Shown here: piece after piece, positions 50,238 to 59,906 of the stretch
How the letters are laid out: each line of letters begins with the position of its first letter
How positions within the stretch are numbered: the first letter of the stretch is position 1
From: Gammaproteobacteria bacterium
GTDB taxonomy: Bacteria > Pseudomonadota > Gammaproteobacteria > Chromatiales > Chromatiaceae
Length of the DNA: 64,000 nucleotides
Assembly: GCA_024275295.1 (NCBI GenBank)
Contig: JAJRZI010000110.1
Location: 27,520-91,519, forward strand
Direction of reading: 5' to 3'
Made by a program: the position numbers and the translations under genes
Notes under the pieces: model-generated
What the model was told of the DNA's origin: nothing
What the model saw: only the letters and a program-made list of their open reading frames with translations
Databases searched by the model: none

Positions 50238-51203
50238 ATGAACTTCATACTATTTACCGGATTTCACAACAGGACAGGCAGTATAAAACTTAGCCTGGGC
50301 CTGGTCGCGAGCGGGCTGCTGGTGTTGCTTACTGCAGTATCTGGTGGCATGGGTTGGGTGGGATACAAAATGGGCCAGCAGCAGGCTGAGCAGGCCGCTC
50401 TGGTCGACCCTACTGATCTTGTATTGCAGGCTGCATTGGCAGATCAGCGAAACGCTATTTCAGAGGCAAGGGAGCAGACGCAGCAACATCTGGACGCGCT
50501 GGCATTGCGATTGGGGCAGATGCAGTCCCACATCATGCGTCTGGATGCGCTTGGGGAGCGCTTGACCAAGGTTGGCATGCTGGATGAGGATGAGTTTGAT
50601 TTTTCCGTTGCCCCCCCGGTGGGCGGTCTGGATGCCTCAGGTTCCGCGAAATCACTGGAATTGAACGAATTGCTGGCGGATCTACAGCAGATGTCACAGA
50701 CCATTGATGATCGTGAGCGCAAGCTCGACTTCATGGAGGAGCTGATCATGAACCGCAGGCTGCAACAGGAGATATATCCTGCAGGCAGGCCTATTAAAAA
50801 AGGTTGGATCTCTTCCCACTTTGGTTATCGCAAAGACCCTTTTACGGGTAAAAAAGCCTTCCATCATGGGGTTGACTTTGCGGGCAAGAAGGGTGCGGAT
50901 GTCTTTTCAGTTGCAGCCGGTGTCGTATCAAAAGCCGGCAAGCAGAGCGGCTATGGATATCTGGTTGAGATCAACCATGGCAATGGTTATACCACCCGCT
51001 ATGGGCATAATGGTGAGATTTTGGTAAAGACTGGCGACAGGATTGCTAAAGAGCAAGTGATTGCGAAAATGGGTTCTACAGGTCGTTCTACGGGGCCGCA
51101 TGTCCATTTTGAAGTCTTGCAGAATGGCAAAAAGGTTAATCCCTGGAAGTATCTCCGCAAGTCGGCAGCTAAGAACAGAAGCCAAAACAAGCGTTCAGGG
51201 TAG
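50238..51203 (+). CDS. M23-family metallopeptidase, membrane-anchored
   Basis: 321 residues. One N-terminal helix (about 20-42, LGLVASGLLVLLTAVSGGMGW), a coiled coil (about 60-110, QRNAISEAREQTQQHLDALALRLGQM), and a C-terminal LytM/M23 domain (about 192-305) with RKDPFTGKKAFHHGVDFAG (first zinc ligands H-x3-D) and STGPHVHFEV (H-x-H). The catalytic residues are complete, so it should act as a cell-wall endopeptidase. Located between dciA and secA as in many gammaproteobacteria. The substrate peptide bond is not determinable. Confidence 0.9.
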   Translation: MNFILFTGFHNRTGSIKLSLGLVASGLLVLLTAVSGGMGWVGYKMGQQQAEQAALVDPTDLVLQAALADQRNAISEAREQTQQHLDALALRLGQMQSHIMRLDALGERLTKVGMLDEDEFDFSVAPPVGGLDASGSAKSLELNELLADLQQMSQTIDDRERKLDFMEELIMNRRLQQEIYPAGRPIKKGWISSHFGYRKDPFTGKKAFHHGVDFAGKKGADVFSVAAGVVSKAGKQSGYGYLVEINHGNGYTTRYGHNGEILVKTGDRIAKEQVIAKMGSTGRSTGPHVHFEVLQNGKKVNPWKYLRKSAAKNRSQNKRSG

Positions 51204-51319
51204 TGCCTGCTACCTATAAGCCCCATTTTGTGTGACCAGTTGGTCAGCAAGCCGACCGGTTTTGCGGTATTATTCCTTCACTTTACCAGCTTTGAAAAGC
51301 TCCTACGGATTTAACATAC

Positions 51320-54130
51320 ATGGTTAGCAAACTTCTCAGCAAAATCTTTGGCAGCCGGAATGACCGTCTGATTAAACAGATGTCAAAGTCCGTGGTTAAG
51401 ATCAACGAATTAGAACCGTCAATTCAGGCTTTGTCAGATGATGAGCTGCGGGCCAAGACGGTTGAGTTCAGGCAACGCTTGGAGAAAGGCGAGGCATTGG
51501 ATGGTCTGCTGCCTGAGGCATTTGCTACGGTGCGAGAGGCGGGAGTGCGCTCGCTGGGTATGCGTCACTTCGATGTGCAGCTGATTGGCGGCATGGTGTT
51601 GAACAGCGGCAAGATCGCAGAGATGCGTACCGGTGAGGGTAAAACCCTGGTGGCAACACTTGCGGTTTATCTGAATGCCCTGCCAGGCAAAGGTGTGCAT
51701 GTGGTCACGGTGAATGATTATCTGGCACGCCGCGATGCGGAGTGGATGGGGCGTCTCTACCATTTCCTTGGGCTGACCGTTGGCGTAATCAATGGCTCGG
51801 GTGGTGAAGGCCCGGATACCAGCTCCTATCTGTTTGCTCCCGAGTGTGATGGCTCCTCTTCTGGTCATCGACATCTGCGTAATGTTACCAGGCGTGAGGC
51901 CTATAGTGCCGATATTACCTACGGTACAAACAACGAATATGGGTTTGATTACCTGCGTGACAACATGGCCTTCGAGGCCGATCAACGGGTGCAACAAAAC
52001 CGCCGTGCCTTCGCGGTGGTGGATGAGGTCGACTCCATTCTTATCGATGAGGCGCGCACCCCGCTGATTATCTCTGGTCCCACTGAGGGTGGCCCCGAAC
52101 TCTATGAGAGTATGAATAGCTTCATTCCCCAGTTGGTTCAGCAAGAGCCGATTGAAGATGATGAAGGACGACCTGACTTTGGGCCAGGGGACTACTCAGT
52201 AGATGAGAAGTCGCGGCAGGCCTACCTGAGTGATGCGGGCCACGAGAAGGTTGAAAAAAAGCTGGAGGAGATGGGGCTGCTTGCTGAAAGCGAGAGCCTT
52301 TATGACTCAAACAATATCAGCCTCATGCATCACGTAAACGCTGCCCTGCGTGCACATGCGCTGTTTCAGAAAAATGTTGACTACATCGTGACCAACGGCG
52401 AAGTGGTCATCGTTGATGAGTTTACCGGGCGCACCATGCCAGGACGCCGCTGGTCTGATGGGCTGCACCAGGCTATTGAAGCCAAAGAGGGGGTGGAGAT
52501 CCAGAAGGAGAATCAGACGCTGGCCTCTATCACCTTCCAGAACTATTTCCGGCTGTATGAAAAACTGTCGGGTATGACCGGCACAGCAGATACCGAGGCC
52601 TTTGAGTTTCAGCAAACTTATGGGTTGGAAGTGGTGGTGATCCCCACCAATGTCCCGATGAAGCGGGAGGATATGGGGGATCTGATCTACCTCACGGCGG
52701 ATGAAAAGTATGCTGCCATCATCAAAGATGTTGAGGATTGTGTGGAACGCGGGCAACCTGTGCTGGTGGGAACGGCCTCTATCGAGACATCGGAGCTGGT
52801 CTCTAATCTGCTAAAGGACAAGAAGATTGATCACCAGGTGCTGAATGCCAAGCAGCATGAGCGTGAGGCCGGGATTGTGGCAGAGGCGGGGCAGCCGGGT
52901 CGAGTCACCATTGCCACCAACATGGCGGGTCGTGGCACAGATATTGTGCTTGGCGGTAACCCCGATGTGCAGATCGCTGAGCTGGGAGAGAATGCAACGC
53001 CTGAAGCGGTGGAAAAGATTCGTGAGCAGTGGAAAGAGACCCACCAGCAGGTGCTGGATGCAGGCGGTCTGCGTGTCGTTTGCACCGAACGCAATGAATC
53101 CAGACGTATCGACAACCAGCTGCGCGGCCGATCTGGGCGTCAGGGTGATGCGGGTTCATCACGTTTCTATCTCTCATTAGAAGATAACCTGATGCGCATC
53201 TTTGCCTCAGAACGTGTCTCTGCGATTATGCAGAAACTGGGCATGGATGAGGGCGAGGCAATTGAGCACCCCTGGGTGACCAAGGCGATTGCCAATGCGC
53301 AGAAGAAGGTGGAGGGGCGCAACTTCGATATCCGTAAACGGCTGCTGGAGTATGATGATGTCGCCAATGACCAGCGGAAGGTGGTCTATCAGCAGCGTGA
53401 TGAGCTGATGGATGCTGATGACATCTCTGAAACCATCAAGGCGCTTCGACACGATGTGGTGAATGATCTGGTCGCCACCTATATTCCGCCTGGCAGCCTG
53501 GATGAACAGTGGGATGTGCGAGGATTGACCGAGGCGCTGGAGAAGCGTTTTGCCGTCTCTTACCCTATTCAGCAGTGGCTGGATGAAGATGACAGCCTGC
53601 ATGAAGATAGCCTGCGTGAGCGAATCATCAGCGAGCTGGAGGCCCAGTATGCCGAGATTGAGTCGCTGGCGGGCAGCGAGGCGATACGTCAGTATGAAAA
53701 AGCGATCATGCTGCAGGCGCTTGATAGCCATTGGAAAGAGCATCTTGCGGCTATGGATTATCTGCGCCAGGGCATCCACCTGCGTGGCTACGCCCAGAAA
53801 AACCCCAAGCAGGAGTACAAACGTGAGGCTTTCGAGATGTTTTCCAGTATGCTGGAGAGCATCAAACAAGATGTGATTGAAGTGCTTTCGAAGGTTAGGG
53901 TTCGCGCAGAAGAGGATATGAATATCCCAGAGCATGAGCAATACAGCGATGATGTTCAATATCGCCATGATGAGTCATCAGGGTACGGCGGTGCTGCTGA
54001 AGAGGCCCAGCAACCGGAAGCTGAGGCGGAAAAGCCATTTGTACGCAATGATCGCAAGGTGGGGCGGAATGAACCCTGTCCTTGCGGCTCAGGCAAGAAG
54101 TATAAGCAGTGCCATGGCCGCATTGCATAA
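51320..54130 (+). CDS. secA: Preprotein translocase ATPase SecA
   Basis: ATP-driven motor of the Sec export pathway. 936 residues; E. coli 901. Walker [16 protein letters not shown] near 102, Walker [14 protein letters not shown] near 234, [23 protein letters not shown] near 370, [18 protein letters not shown] near 534 and [20 protein letters not shown] near 602. The C-terminal zinc finger [14 protein letters not shown] is intact. Between VGVIN and [11 protein letters not shown] (about 155-190) there is an insert of roughly 30 residues ([20 protein letters not shown]...) relative to E. coli. No secM precedes it; the 116-base interval has no hairpin like a SecM arrest gene. Confidence 0.97.
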   Translation: MVSKLLSKIFGSRNDRLIKQMSKSVVKINELEPSIQALSDDELRAKTVEFRQRLEKGEALDGLLPEAFATVREAGVRSLGMRHFDVQLIGGMVLNSGKIAEMRTGEGKTLVATLAVYLNALPGKGVHVVTVNDYLARRDAEWMGRLYHFLGLTVGVINGSGGEGPDTSSYLFAPECDGSSSGHRHLRNVTRREAYSADITYGTNNEYGFDYLRDNMAFEADQRVQQNRRAFAVVDEVDSILIDEARTPLIISGPTEGGPELYESMNSFIPQLVQQEPIEDDEGRPDFGPGDYSVDEKSRQAYLSDAGHEKVEKKLEEMGLLAESESLYDSNNISLMHHVNAALRAHALFQKNVDYIVTNGEVVIVDEFTGRTMPGRRWSDGLHQAIEAKEGVEIQKENQTLASITFQNYFRLYEKLSGMTGTADTEAFEFQQTYGLEVVVIPTNVPMKREDMGDLIYLTADEKYAAIIKDVEDCVERGQPVLVGTASIETSELVSNLLKDKKIDHQVLNAKQHEREAGIVAEAGQPGRVTIATNMAGRGTDIVLGGNPDVQIAELGENATPEAVEKIREQWKETHQQVLDAGGLRVVCTERNESRRIDNQLRGRSGRQGDAGSSRFYLSLEDNLMRIFASERVSAIMQKLGMDEGEAIEHPWVTKAIANAQKKVEGRNFDIRKRLLEYDDVANDQRKVVYQQRDELMDADDISETIKALRHDVVNDLVATYIPPGSLDEQWDVRGLTEALEKRFAVSYPIQQWLDEDDSLHEDSLRERIISELEAQYAEIESLAGSEAIRQYEKAIMLQALDSHWKEHLAAMDYLRQGIHLRGYAQKNPKQEYKREAFEMFSSMLESIKQDVIEVLSKVRVRAEEDMNIPEHEQYSDDVQYRHDESSGYGGAAEEAQQPEAEAEKPFVRNDRKVGRNEPCPCGSGKKYKQCHGRIA

Positions 54131-54153
54131 AATCCGGTGTGGTTGATAACGCA

Positions 54154-55362
54154 ATGAGTGTCAAAATAGATTTTTCTCCAATTGCAGGCATCCGCCTGGG
54201 CAGTGCTGCCGCAGGTATCAAATATCCAGACCGGAATGATCTGGTTGTTATTGAATTGCCACTGGGGGCAACCTGTGCAGCGGTATTTACGCGCAATGCC
54301 TTTTGTGCAGCGCCCGTAGTGGTGGCGCGCAGAAACCTGTCGATAAGTCCCCCTCACTACCTGCTGATTAATTCAGGTAATGCCAATGCAGGCACAGGGG
54401 TTCAAGGGATGGAGGATGCCGAGGCATGTTGTGAGGGACTGGCGGAGATCGCTGACTGTCAGGCATCACAGGTGCTGCCTTTTTCCACAGGTGTCATCGG
54501 TGAGCATCTGCCAGTGTCCCGTTTGATTGATGCCCTGCCGCAGGCCATTAACAGTCTAACGGAGGATGGTTGGGTTACTGCCGCAAATGCCATCATGACC
54601 ACGGATACGGTGCCTAAACTGGCATCCCGCCAATTCCTGGTGGACGGGATGCCTATCACCGTTACAGGCATGGCCAAAGGTTCGGGTATGATCCGGCCGG
54701 ATATGGCAACGATGCTGGCTTATATAGCGACTGATGCGATTATTACCCCGAAGCTCTTGCGCGAATGTTTGCAGCATGCCGTTGAACCCTCTTTTAATGC
54801 CATTACAGTTGATGGTGATACATCGACCAATGATGCCTGTGTGCTGATGGCCAGTGGTATGAGTCCGGCTGCGCCAATTTCAGATATGAAGAGCGCTGCC
54901 TACCAGAAATTCTGCGCTGCGGTAACCGAGGTCTGCATGGATCTTGCGCGTGATATTGTGCGTGATGGTGAAGGCGCAACAAAGTTGGTGGAAATTCTGG
55001 TGGAAGGGGCAGAGAGCCAGACTGAAGCAAAGGATGTCGCCTACACCATTGCCCACTCGCCGTTGGTCAAGACGGCACTGTTTGCCTCTGATCCCAATTG
55101 GGGGCGTATCCTGGCAGCCGTTGGACGCGCAGGGATAGATGGCCTGGATATTCAGAATGTGGGTATCTGGCTGGATGAGACCTGTATTGTGCGCAATGGT
55201 GGACGTGCCGAAGAGTATACGGAAGAGGCAGGGCAGGCGGTGATGAGCCAGTCGGAATTTACCATTCGGGTTGCGCTGGGGCGGGGTGAAACGGATACTC
55301 GGGTGCTGACCTGTGACCTCTCTTATGACTATGTACGGATCAACGCTGAATATCGCACCTAG
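54154..55362 (+). CDS. argJ: Bifunctional ornithine acetyltransferase/N-acetylglutamate synthase
   Basis: Arginine biosynthesis: transfers acetyl from N-acetylornithine to glutamate, and may also use acetyl-CoA. 402 residues. N-nucleophile hydrolase: self-cleavage before Thr186 in MIRPDMATMLAYIATDA. GNANAGTGVQGMEDA near 72, GVIGEHLPV near 112, and AHSPLVKTALFASDPNWGRILAA near 296 are conserved. The ATG at 54154 gives the usual beginning MSVKIDFSPIAGIRLGSAAAGIK; an upstream in-frame start would overlap secA. Position after secA is usual in several gammaproteobacteria. Confidence 0.96.
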   Translation: MSVKIDFSPIAGIRLGSAAAGIKYPDRNDLVVIELPLGATCAAVFTRNAFCAAPVVVARRNLSISPPHYLLINSGNANAGTGVQGMEDAEACCEGLAEIADCQASQVLPFSTGVIGEHLPVSRLIDALPQAINSLTEDGWVTAANAIMTTDTVPKLASRQFLVDGMPITVTGMAKGSGMIRPDMATMLAYIATDAIITPKLLRECLQHAVEPSFNAITVDGDTSTNDACVLMASGMSPAAPISDMKSAAYQKFCAAVTEVCMDLARDIVRDGEGATKLVEILVEGAESQTEAKDVAYTIAHSPLVKTALFASDPNWGRILAAVGRAGIDGLDIQNVGIWLDETCIVRNGGRAEEYTEEAGQAVMSQSEFTIRVALGRGETDTRVLTCDLSYDYVRINAEYRT

Positions 55363-55374
55363 TACTTCGTCAAT

Positions 55375-56322
55375 GTGATAGGCAAACCCGTTCATGTTGC
55401 GGTAGCCGTGATTCAGGATGCCACTGGGCATGTGCTGATCAGTAAGCGTCCTGCACATCTGCATCAAGGTGGATTGTGGGAGTTTCCTGGCGGCAAGCTG
55501 GAGCCGGGCGAGTCGGTTGCCCAGGCGCTGAAACGTGAAATTCATGAGGAATTGGGGCTGATAGTAGATGCTCATTCTCCACTGATTCATATAACCCATC
55601 GCTATCCTGATCGAGAGGTGTTGCTGGATGTTCATCGAGTAACGCAATTTACAGGTTCTCCTGAGGGACGCGAGGGGCAGCTTCTGCAATGGCTCTCCCC
55701 AGATCAGCTGAAAAATTATCCTCTCTTACCTGCTGATCACCCTATTGCTACTGCTGTTAATCTTCCAAGCTGCTATCTGATCACAGGGGGCGATCCACTG
55801 GATAAGGGATTGTTTCTCTCAAGATTGGAGCGGTCATTGACAAAGGGTGTGAGGCTTGTCCAGTTGCGGGCTAAGTCGCTGGCCCAATCTGAGCTTTGTC
55901 TGCTGGCTGAAGCCGCGCTCAAACTGTGTAGATGATATGGGGCGCAACTACTACTTAATGCTGCACCGGATCTGGTTGAAAAGGTGGGCGCTGATGGTAT
56001 TCACCTGACCAGCCAGTGGTTGTCAGATCTCAATGAGCGCCCGCTAAGCCGTAGTTATTTGATTGGGGTCTCCTGTCATAATGCCAACGATCTTGCCAAG
56101 GCTGCGGAACTGGAGCTGGATTTTGCTGTGCTCTCTCCTGTACTGCCTACAATAAGCCACCCAAATGCACAGCCTTTAGGTTGGCGGGAATTTGCTGAGT
56201 TGACTAAAGCTGCGAACTTGCCGGTCTATGCCTTGGGAGGGATGCGGCGGGAGATGGTCGATATGGCGCAGGGCCATGGTGCCCAGGGGGTTGCGGGCAT
56301 TCGTGGGCTTTGGGTTGTTTAG
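55375..56322 (+). pseudogene. Nudix hydrolase (MutT)-thiamine phosphate synthase-like fusion interrupted by an in-frame TGA
   Basis: The N-terminal domain (1-135) is a MutT-type 8-oxo-dGTP hydrolase: Nudix box GGKLEPGESVAQALKREIHEEL near 41-62. The C-terminal domain is a ThiE/TenI-like barrel starting CYLITGGDPLDKGLFLSRLERSLTKGVRLVQLR. The TGA at 55933-55935 falls in the LCR-stop-YGAQLLLN segment, where the family has an arginine (CGA to TGA fits); beyond it the frame continues to 56322 with GADGIHLTSQW, SCHNANDLAKA and VYALGGMRREMVDMAQ. Full length would be 315 residues, the known mutT fusion size. Starts with GTG. The protein as written retains the Nudix domain and half the barrel. Last gene of the secA-argJ group. 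Confidence 0.82.
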
Positions 56323-56327
56323 AGCGG

Positions 56328-57095
56328 CTAAAAGATACAGCAGATCAAAGAGAAGCTCACATCCAGCCGGGTTTGATTTGGTCGGCCAGAATGGCCTGGC
56401 TCCAGAAAGCGAATGGCAAACCGGTGTTTTCCGCCGCTGATCTCCGGGAAAAGCGTACTTTCTGTTGGCAGGCCTACTCGAATGAGCTGGGCAGGCGACT
56501 GTGATTCAAGGGTGCGCTGATATAATCCTGCTGTTGCCTGCATTTGACTGGCATGGGCACTGTTGCGCATGAGTGACAGGAGTAGTTGGGTTGCGCTCTG
56601 GAGAGGTTTCAGCTCCTCAAACCAGCTTTCTAGATCAGCGTGCCTTGTGGTTAGTGGTTGTTGCAGCCAATAGTGATATTGTGGCAGATCGAAATCGCAG
56701 GTTCCGCCGGGAATGGTGCTGCGTTGCATGATGCTATTGAGAAATTCATTATCACGTAACCTGCGTCCAATCTGGGTGGTTATTTGGCGCAGTTTATTGG
56801 TACTGTTTTCAAGGTCAGTCAGGATGAGATCCAGCTGCTGGCCATCTACCCCAGGTGCAGAGCGGATTTTGTTGAGGCTTGCAGCATGGCGCTCCAGCTC
56901 TTTTATCACCTCTGATCTGATATCTGCCCGGGCAAGAATGTTGGTGATGTCCAGCAGGCCATTAATGGCTGCCCGGCTGCTCCACTCATCAGGCTGTGGG
57001 AGGTGAAATGCAATGCGAGTGAACAGGTGCTCAAGCCGTAAGAGCGTTCGAATCCTCTCATTTAGTGGGTGTTCGTAGATGATCTGATGGGACAT
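56328..57095 (-). CDS. zapD: Cell division protein ZapD
   Basis: Z-ring crosslinker that binds the FtsZ C-terminal peptide. 255 residues, E. coli 247. Begins IIYEHPLNERIRTLLRLEHLF, helical domain through LERHAASLNKIRSAPGVDGQQL, then FDLPQYHYWLQQPLTTRHADLESW near 135 and a beta domain ending VDVSFSLICCIF-like, i.e. the family-typical close. Leftward, convergent with the Nudix-ThiE gene with 5 bp between the ends; coaE lies 7 bp upstream. Confidence 0.93.
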   Translation of the reverse strand: MSHQIIYEHPLNERIRTLLRLEHLFTRIAFHLPQPDEWSSRAAINGLLDITNILARADIRSEVIKELERHAASLNKIRSAPGVDGQQLDLILTDLENSTNKLRQITTQIGRRLRDNEFLNSIMQRSTIPGGTCDFDLPQYHYWLQQPLTTRHADLESWFEELKPLQSATQLLLSLMRNSAHASQMQATAGLYQRTLESQSPAQLIRVGLPTESTLFPEISGGKHRFAIRFLEPGHSGRPNQTRLDVSFSLICCIF

Positions 57096-57102
57096 TGATA
57101 TA

Positions 57103-57705
57103 TCAGCTGTTTTGGGCAGCGAGCCTGAGGTAACGGTTGTGCATCTCTGTTACCTGGCTGTTGAGTTGCTCCAGGTCTCCAGTGTTGTAGATTACATCAT
57201 CTGCCGCACTTAGCCGATCTTTTCTGCTGCATTGTGCTGCAATAATCGTGTGAATCTGATTTTTGCTTTGATGATCGCGCTGACAGGCCCGGGCTATCTG
57301 CTGGGACTCATCCGCGTCAATCACCAATATTCTATCAATTCCTTCCCTGCGTCCACTCTCCAGTAGCAGAGGGATAGCCAATATGGCATACGGAGTCTTC
57401 AGGCCTGCAAGCTTTTTGTCCATCTGTTGACGTATCAGGGGGTGGAGTATGGCTTCGAGTTTTTTGCGGGATGACTCATCGTAAAAAATCTGCTCACGAA
57501 GTTTGCTGCGGTTGAGTGTGTTGGCTGAAGTCAATATATCCTGGCCGAATATCTCAATAACCTGTGAAAGTCCAGGTTGCCCTGGTTGAACAACCTCACG
57601 AGCGGCCACGTCGGCATCAATAACAGGGATGCCAAGTGCGCTAAAATAGTTGCAGACAGTGGTTTTTCCACTGCCTATTCCACCCGTCAGTCCAATGATC
57701 AGCAT
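57103..57705 (-). CDS. coaE: Dephospho-CoA kinase
   Basis: Last step of coenzyme A synthesis. 200 residues. P-loop GLTGGIGSGKTTVCNYFSALG near 6-26, IPVIDADVAAREVVQPG near 28-45 with the DAD motif, HPLIRQQM near 88 and PLLLESG near 113. E. coli CoaE has 206 residues. Conserved order coaE-zapD. Confidence 0.96.
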   Translation of the reverse strand: MLIIGLTGGIGSGKTTVCNYFSALGIPVIDADVAAREVVQPGQPGLSQVIEIFGQDILTSANTLNRSKLREQIFYDESSRKKLEAILHPLIRQQMDKKLAGLKTPYAILAIPLLLESGRREGIDRILVIDADESQQIARACQRDHQSKNQIHTIIAAQCSRKDRLSAADDVIYNTGDLEQLNSQVTEMHNRYLRLAAQNS

Positions 57706-57729
57706 GGGTTCCGGCCAAAAGGTAAGGGG

Positions 57730-58605
57730 TTAAATCCCCGCCCAATTGAGGTAGGCCTGATTGATGTAATCACCCCAGAGCAGGCTGATCCAGCCTGCAA
57801 TAGCCAGGTAGGGGCCAAAGGGGATGGGGATATTGCGGTCACGACCACGTAATAAGACCAGTGTGATACCAATGACGGCGCCAACCAGAGAGGAGAGCAT
57901 TATGATTTGGGGTAGATACTGCCAACCCAGCCAGGCACCAAAGAGGGCCAACAGTTTAAAGTCTCCAAACCCCATGCCTTCCTTGCCTGTCACCAGTCGA
58001 AATAGCTGAAAGACGCTCCAAAGCGAGAGGTAGCCTGCTGCAGCGCCAATAATGGCAGACTCGGGTGTGGTGAAGGTGCCCCAGAGGCTAAGCAGCAGCC
58101 CAAGCCAGAGGAAGGGAAGGGTAATGGAGTCTGGTAGTAGTTTGTGATCAAAGTCGATCATGCTCAGAGTGATGAGTGCCCAAGTAAGGAGTAGCGCGGC
58201 TGCTGTCTGGCCGCTGATGCCAAAGCGCCAGGCCACGGCTAATGAGAGTAGGCAGGTGGTTAATTCAATCAGCGGATATCGGATTGATATGGCAGCTCCA
58301 CAGCCTGAGCAACGACCTTTCAGGAACAGATAGCTGATGACAGGGATGTTCTCAATGGCTTTGATTTGATGGCCGCAGTGTGGGCAATGTGACCGGGGTT
58401 TGCTCAGAGTCAGTGGGGGTTTCTCATTGGTATCCTCTTTTTGTTGCTCGAGAAACTCCAGGCATTGAACTCGCCAATCCTGCTCCATCATGATAGGTAG
58501 GCGGTGGATGACTACATTTAAAAAGCTGCCGACAATAAGCCCAAGCAGTCCAATATATATAAAAAATGCCAGGGAATTGTGGTGCAGATAGTCAATGAAA
58601 TCCAT
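57730..58605 (-). CDS. pilD: Type IV prepilin peptidase and N-methyltransferase
   Basis: Inner-membrane aspartyl protease that cleaves prepilins and methylates the new N-terminus. 291 residues with about eight helices. The cytoplasmic zinc-binding loop has two CxxC pairs (HCPHCG near 73, CSGCG near 99); the two catalytic Asp residues are in SMIDFDHKLLPD near 150 and GMGFGDFKLLA near 212. GSFLNVVIHRLP near 27 is the N-terminal signature. All catalytic residues are present. Precedes coaE by 24 bp on the same strand. Confidence 0.95.
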   Translation of the reverse strand: MDFIDYLHHNSLAFFIYIGLLGLIVGSFLNVVIHRLPIMMEQDWRVQCLEFLEQQKEDTNEKPPLTLSKPRSHCPHCGHQIKAIENIPVISYLFLKGRCSGCGAAISIRYPLIELTTCLLSLAVAWRFGISGQTAAALLLTWALITLSMIDFDHKLLPDSITLPFLWLGLLLSLWGTFTTPESAIIGAAAGYLSLWSVFQLFRLVTGKEGMGFGDFKLLALFGAWLGWQYLPQIIMLSSLVGAVIGITLVLLRGRDRNIPIPFGPYLAIAGWISLLWGDYINQAYLNWAGI

Positions 58606-58653
58606 GAGGTCTTGCTCTGGTCTGGAAATTGAAGTTGTTAGTGGTTGGTTTTA

Positions 58654-59901
58654 CTAAACCACTTGACCCAACTGGAAGATAGGCAGGTACATTGCAATAA
58701 CCAACCCGCCAACCAGCACGCCCAGAACGGCCATAATAAGTGGCTCCAGCAGGCTGCTGAGAGCGTCCACGGCGTTGTCCACCTCTTATTCATAGAAATC
58801 AGCAACCTTGGCCAGCATATCATCTACAGAACCTGATTCTTCGCCAATGGCGACCATCTGGATCACCATGTGCGGAAACAGGTTTTGTTGTTTCATGGCC
58901 AGTGTCATGGTTTGACCTGTTGCAACATCCTCCCGCATACGCAGGACGGCCTCACCATAGACGATGTTGCCTGTGGCACCGGCCACTGATTCCAATGCCT
59001 CTACCAGTGGGACGCCAGCAGCAAACATGGTGGAGGTTGTGCGTGCAAACCGGGCAATGGCAGCTTTGTGAATAATGGTGCCGAAGACAGGCGCCTTTAG
59101 GAGAGCTTTGTCCAGAAGGTGGCGAAATTTACGGGATCTTTTGTAAAGGTTCCCTAAGAAAAAGCCGATACCACCTATTGCTAACAGACCAGCCCACCAC
59201 CACTCCTGTACTATTTCGGATAGGTTGACCACCATGAGGGTAAATGCGGGTAGGTCTGCTCCAAATCCTTCAAAGAGTGATTGAAACTGTGGGACAACAA
59301 AGATCAAGAGAATGGTGGTAACGATAAAGGCAACGACCATTACGGCTGTAGGGTAGAAAAGGGCCTTCTTGATTTTGCCCTTGATGGCTTCTGTTTTTTC
59401 CTTGTAGGTGGCGATTTTATCCAGCAATATTTCAAGTACACCTGCCTGCTCGCCTGCTTGAACCAGGTTGCAGAACAGATCATCAAACTGGAGAGGGTGC
59501 TTGGCCAAGGCCTGAGCCAGGGTGGTGCCGCCTTCAATGTCGGCCTTAATACTCAGAAGCAAATCCTGCATGCTGGGGTTGTTGTGACCGCGGCCAACGA
59601 TGTCAAAAGATTGCACCAGAGGCACACCAGCAGACATCATGGTAGAGAGCTGGCGGGCGAATATTGAAATGTCAGCAGCAGTGATCGGTTTCTTTCTGGC
59701 AGAGAACAGGGGGGCGGCTTTCTTTTTAACCTTGGTCGGTGCGATGCCCTGGCGGCGCAGCTCTGCACGCACCAGTGCAATGCTGGCTGCTCTGGTTTCG
59801 CCTTTTACCCGATTCCCGCGCTTATCAGCACCCTCCCAGGTAAAGACGTGGGCTTTAGGCGCTTTTGCTGCCTTTGCCGTTTTTCCTGCTTTTGCTGCCA
59901 T
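58654..59901 (-). pseudogene. pilC: Type IV pilus inner-membrane platform protein PilC interrupted by an in-frame TAA
   Basis: Polytopic platform protein that works with PilB. The frame from 59901 contains two GspF domains with three membrane helices: FARQLSTMMSAGVPLVQSFDIVG near 83-105, FARTTSTMFAAGVPLVEALESVAG near 285 and MVAIGEESGSVDDMLAKVADFYE to residue 371. TAA at 58786-58788 then stands where the family has EEEVDNAVD (GAA to TAA). The frame continues 43 codons to 58654 with [18 protein letters not shown] and the last membrane helix ending [10 protein letters not shown]. Full length 415 residues is normal. As written the last helix is lost, which should inactivate pilus assembly. Lies 5 bp behind pilB. 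Confidence 0.88.
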
Positions 59902-59906
59902 AGAAT

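Noticed and set aside
51204..51319. A secM-type arrest gene upstream of secA
   Set aside because: No reading frame with a signal peptide or an arrest-like end exists in the 116-base interval.
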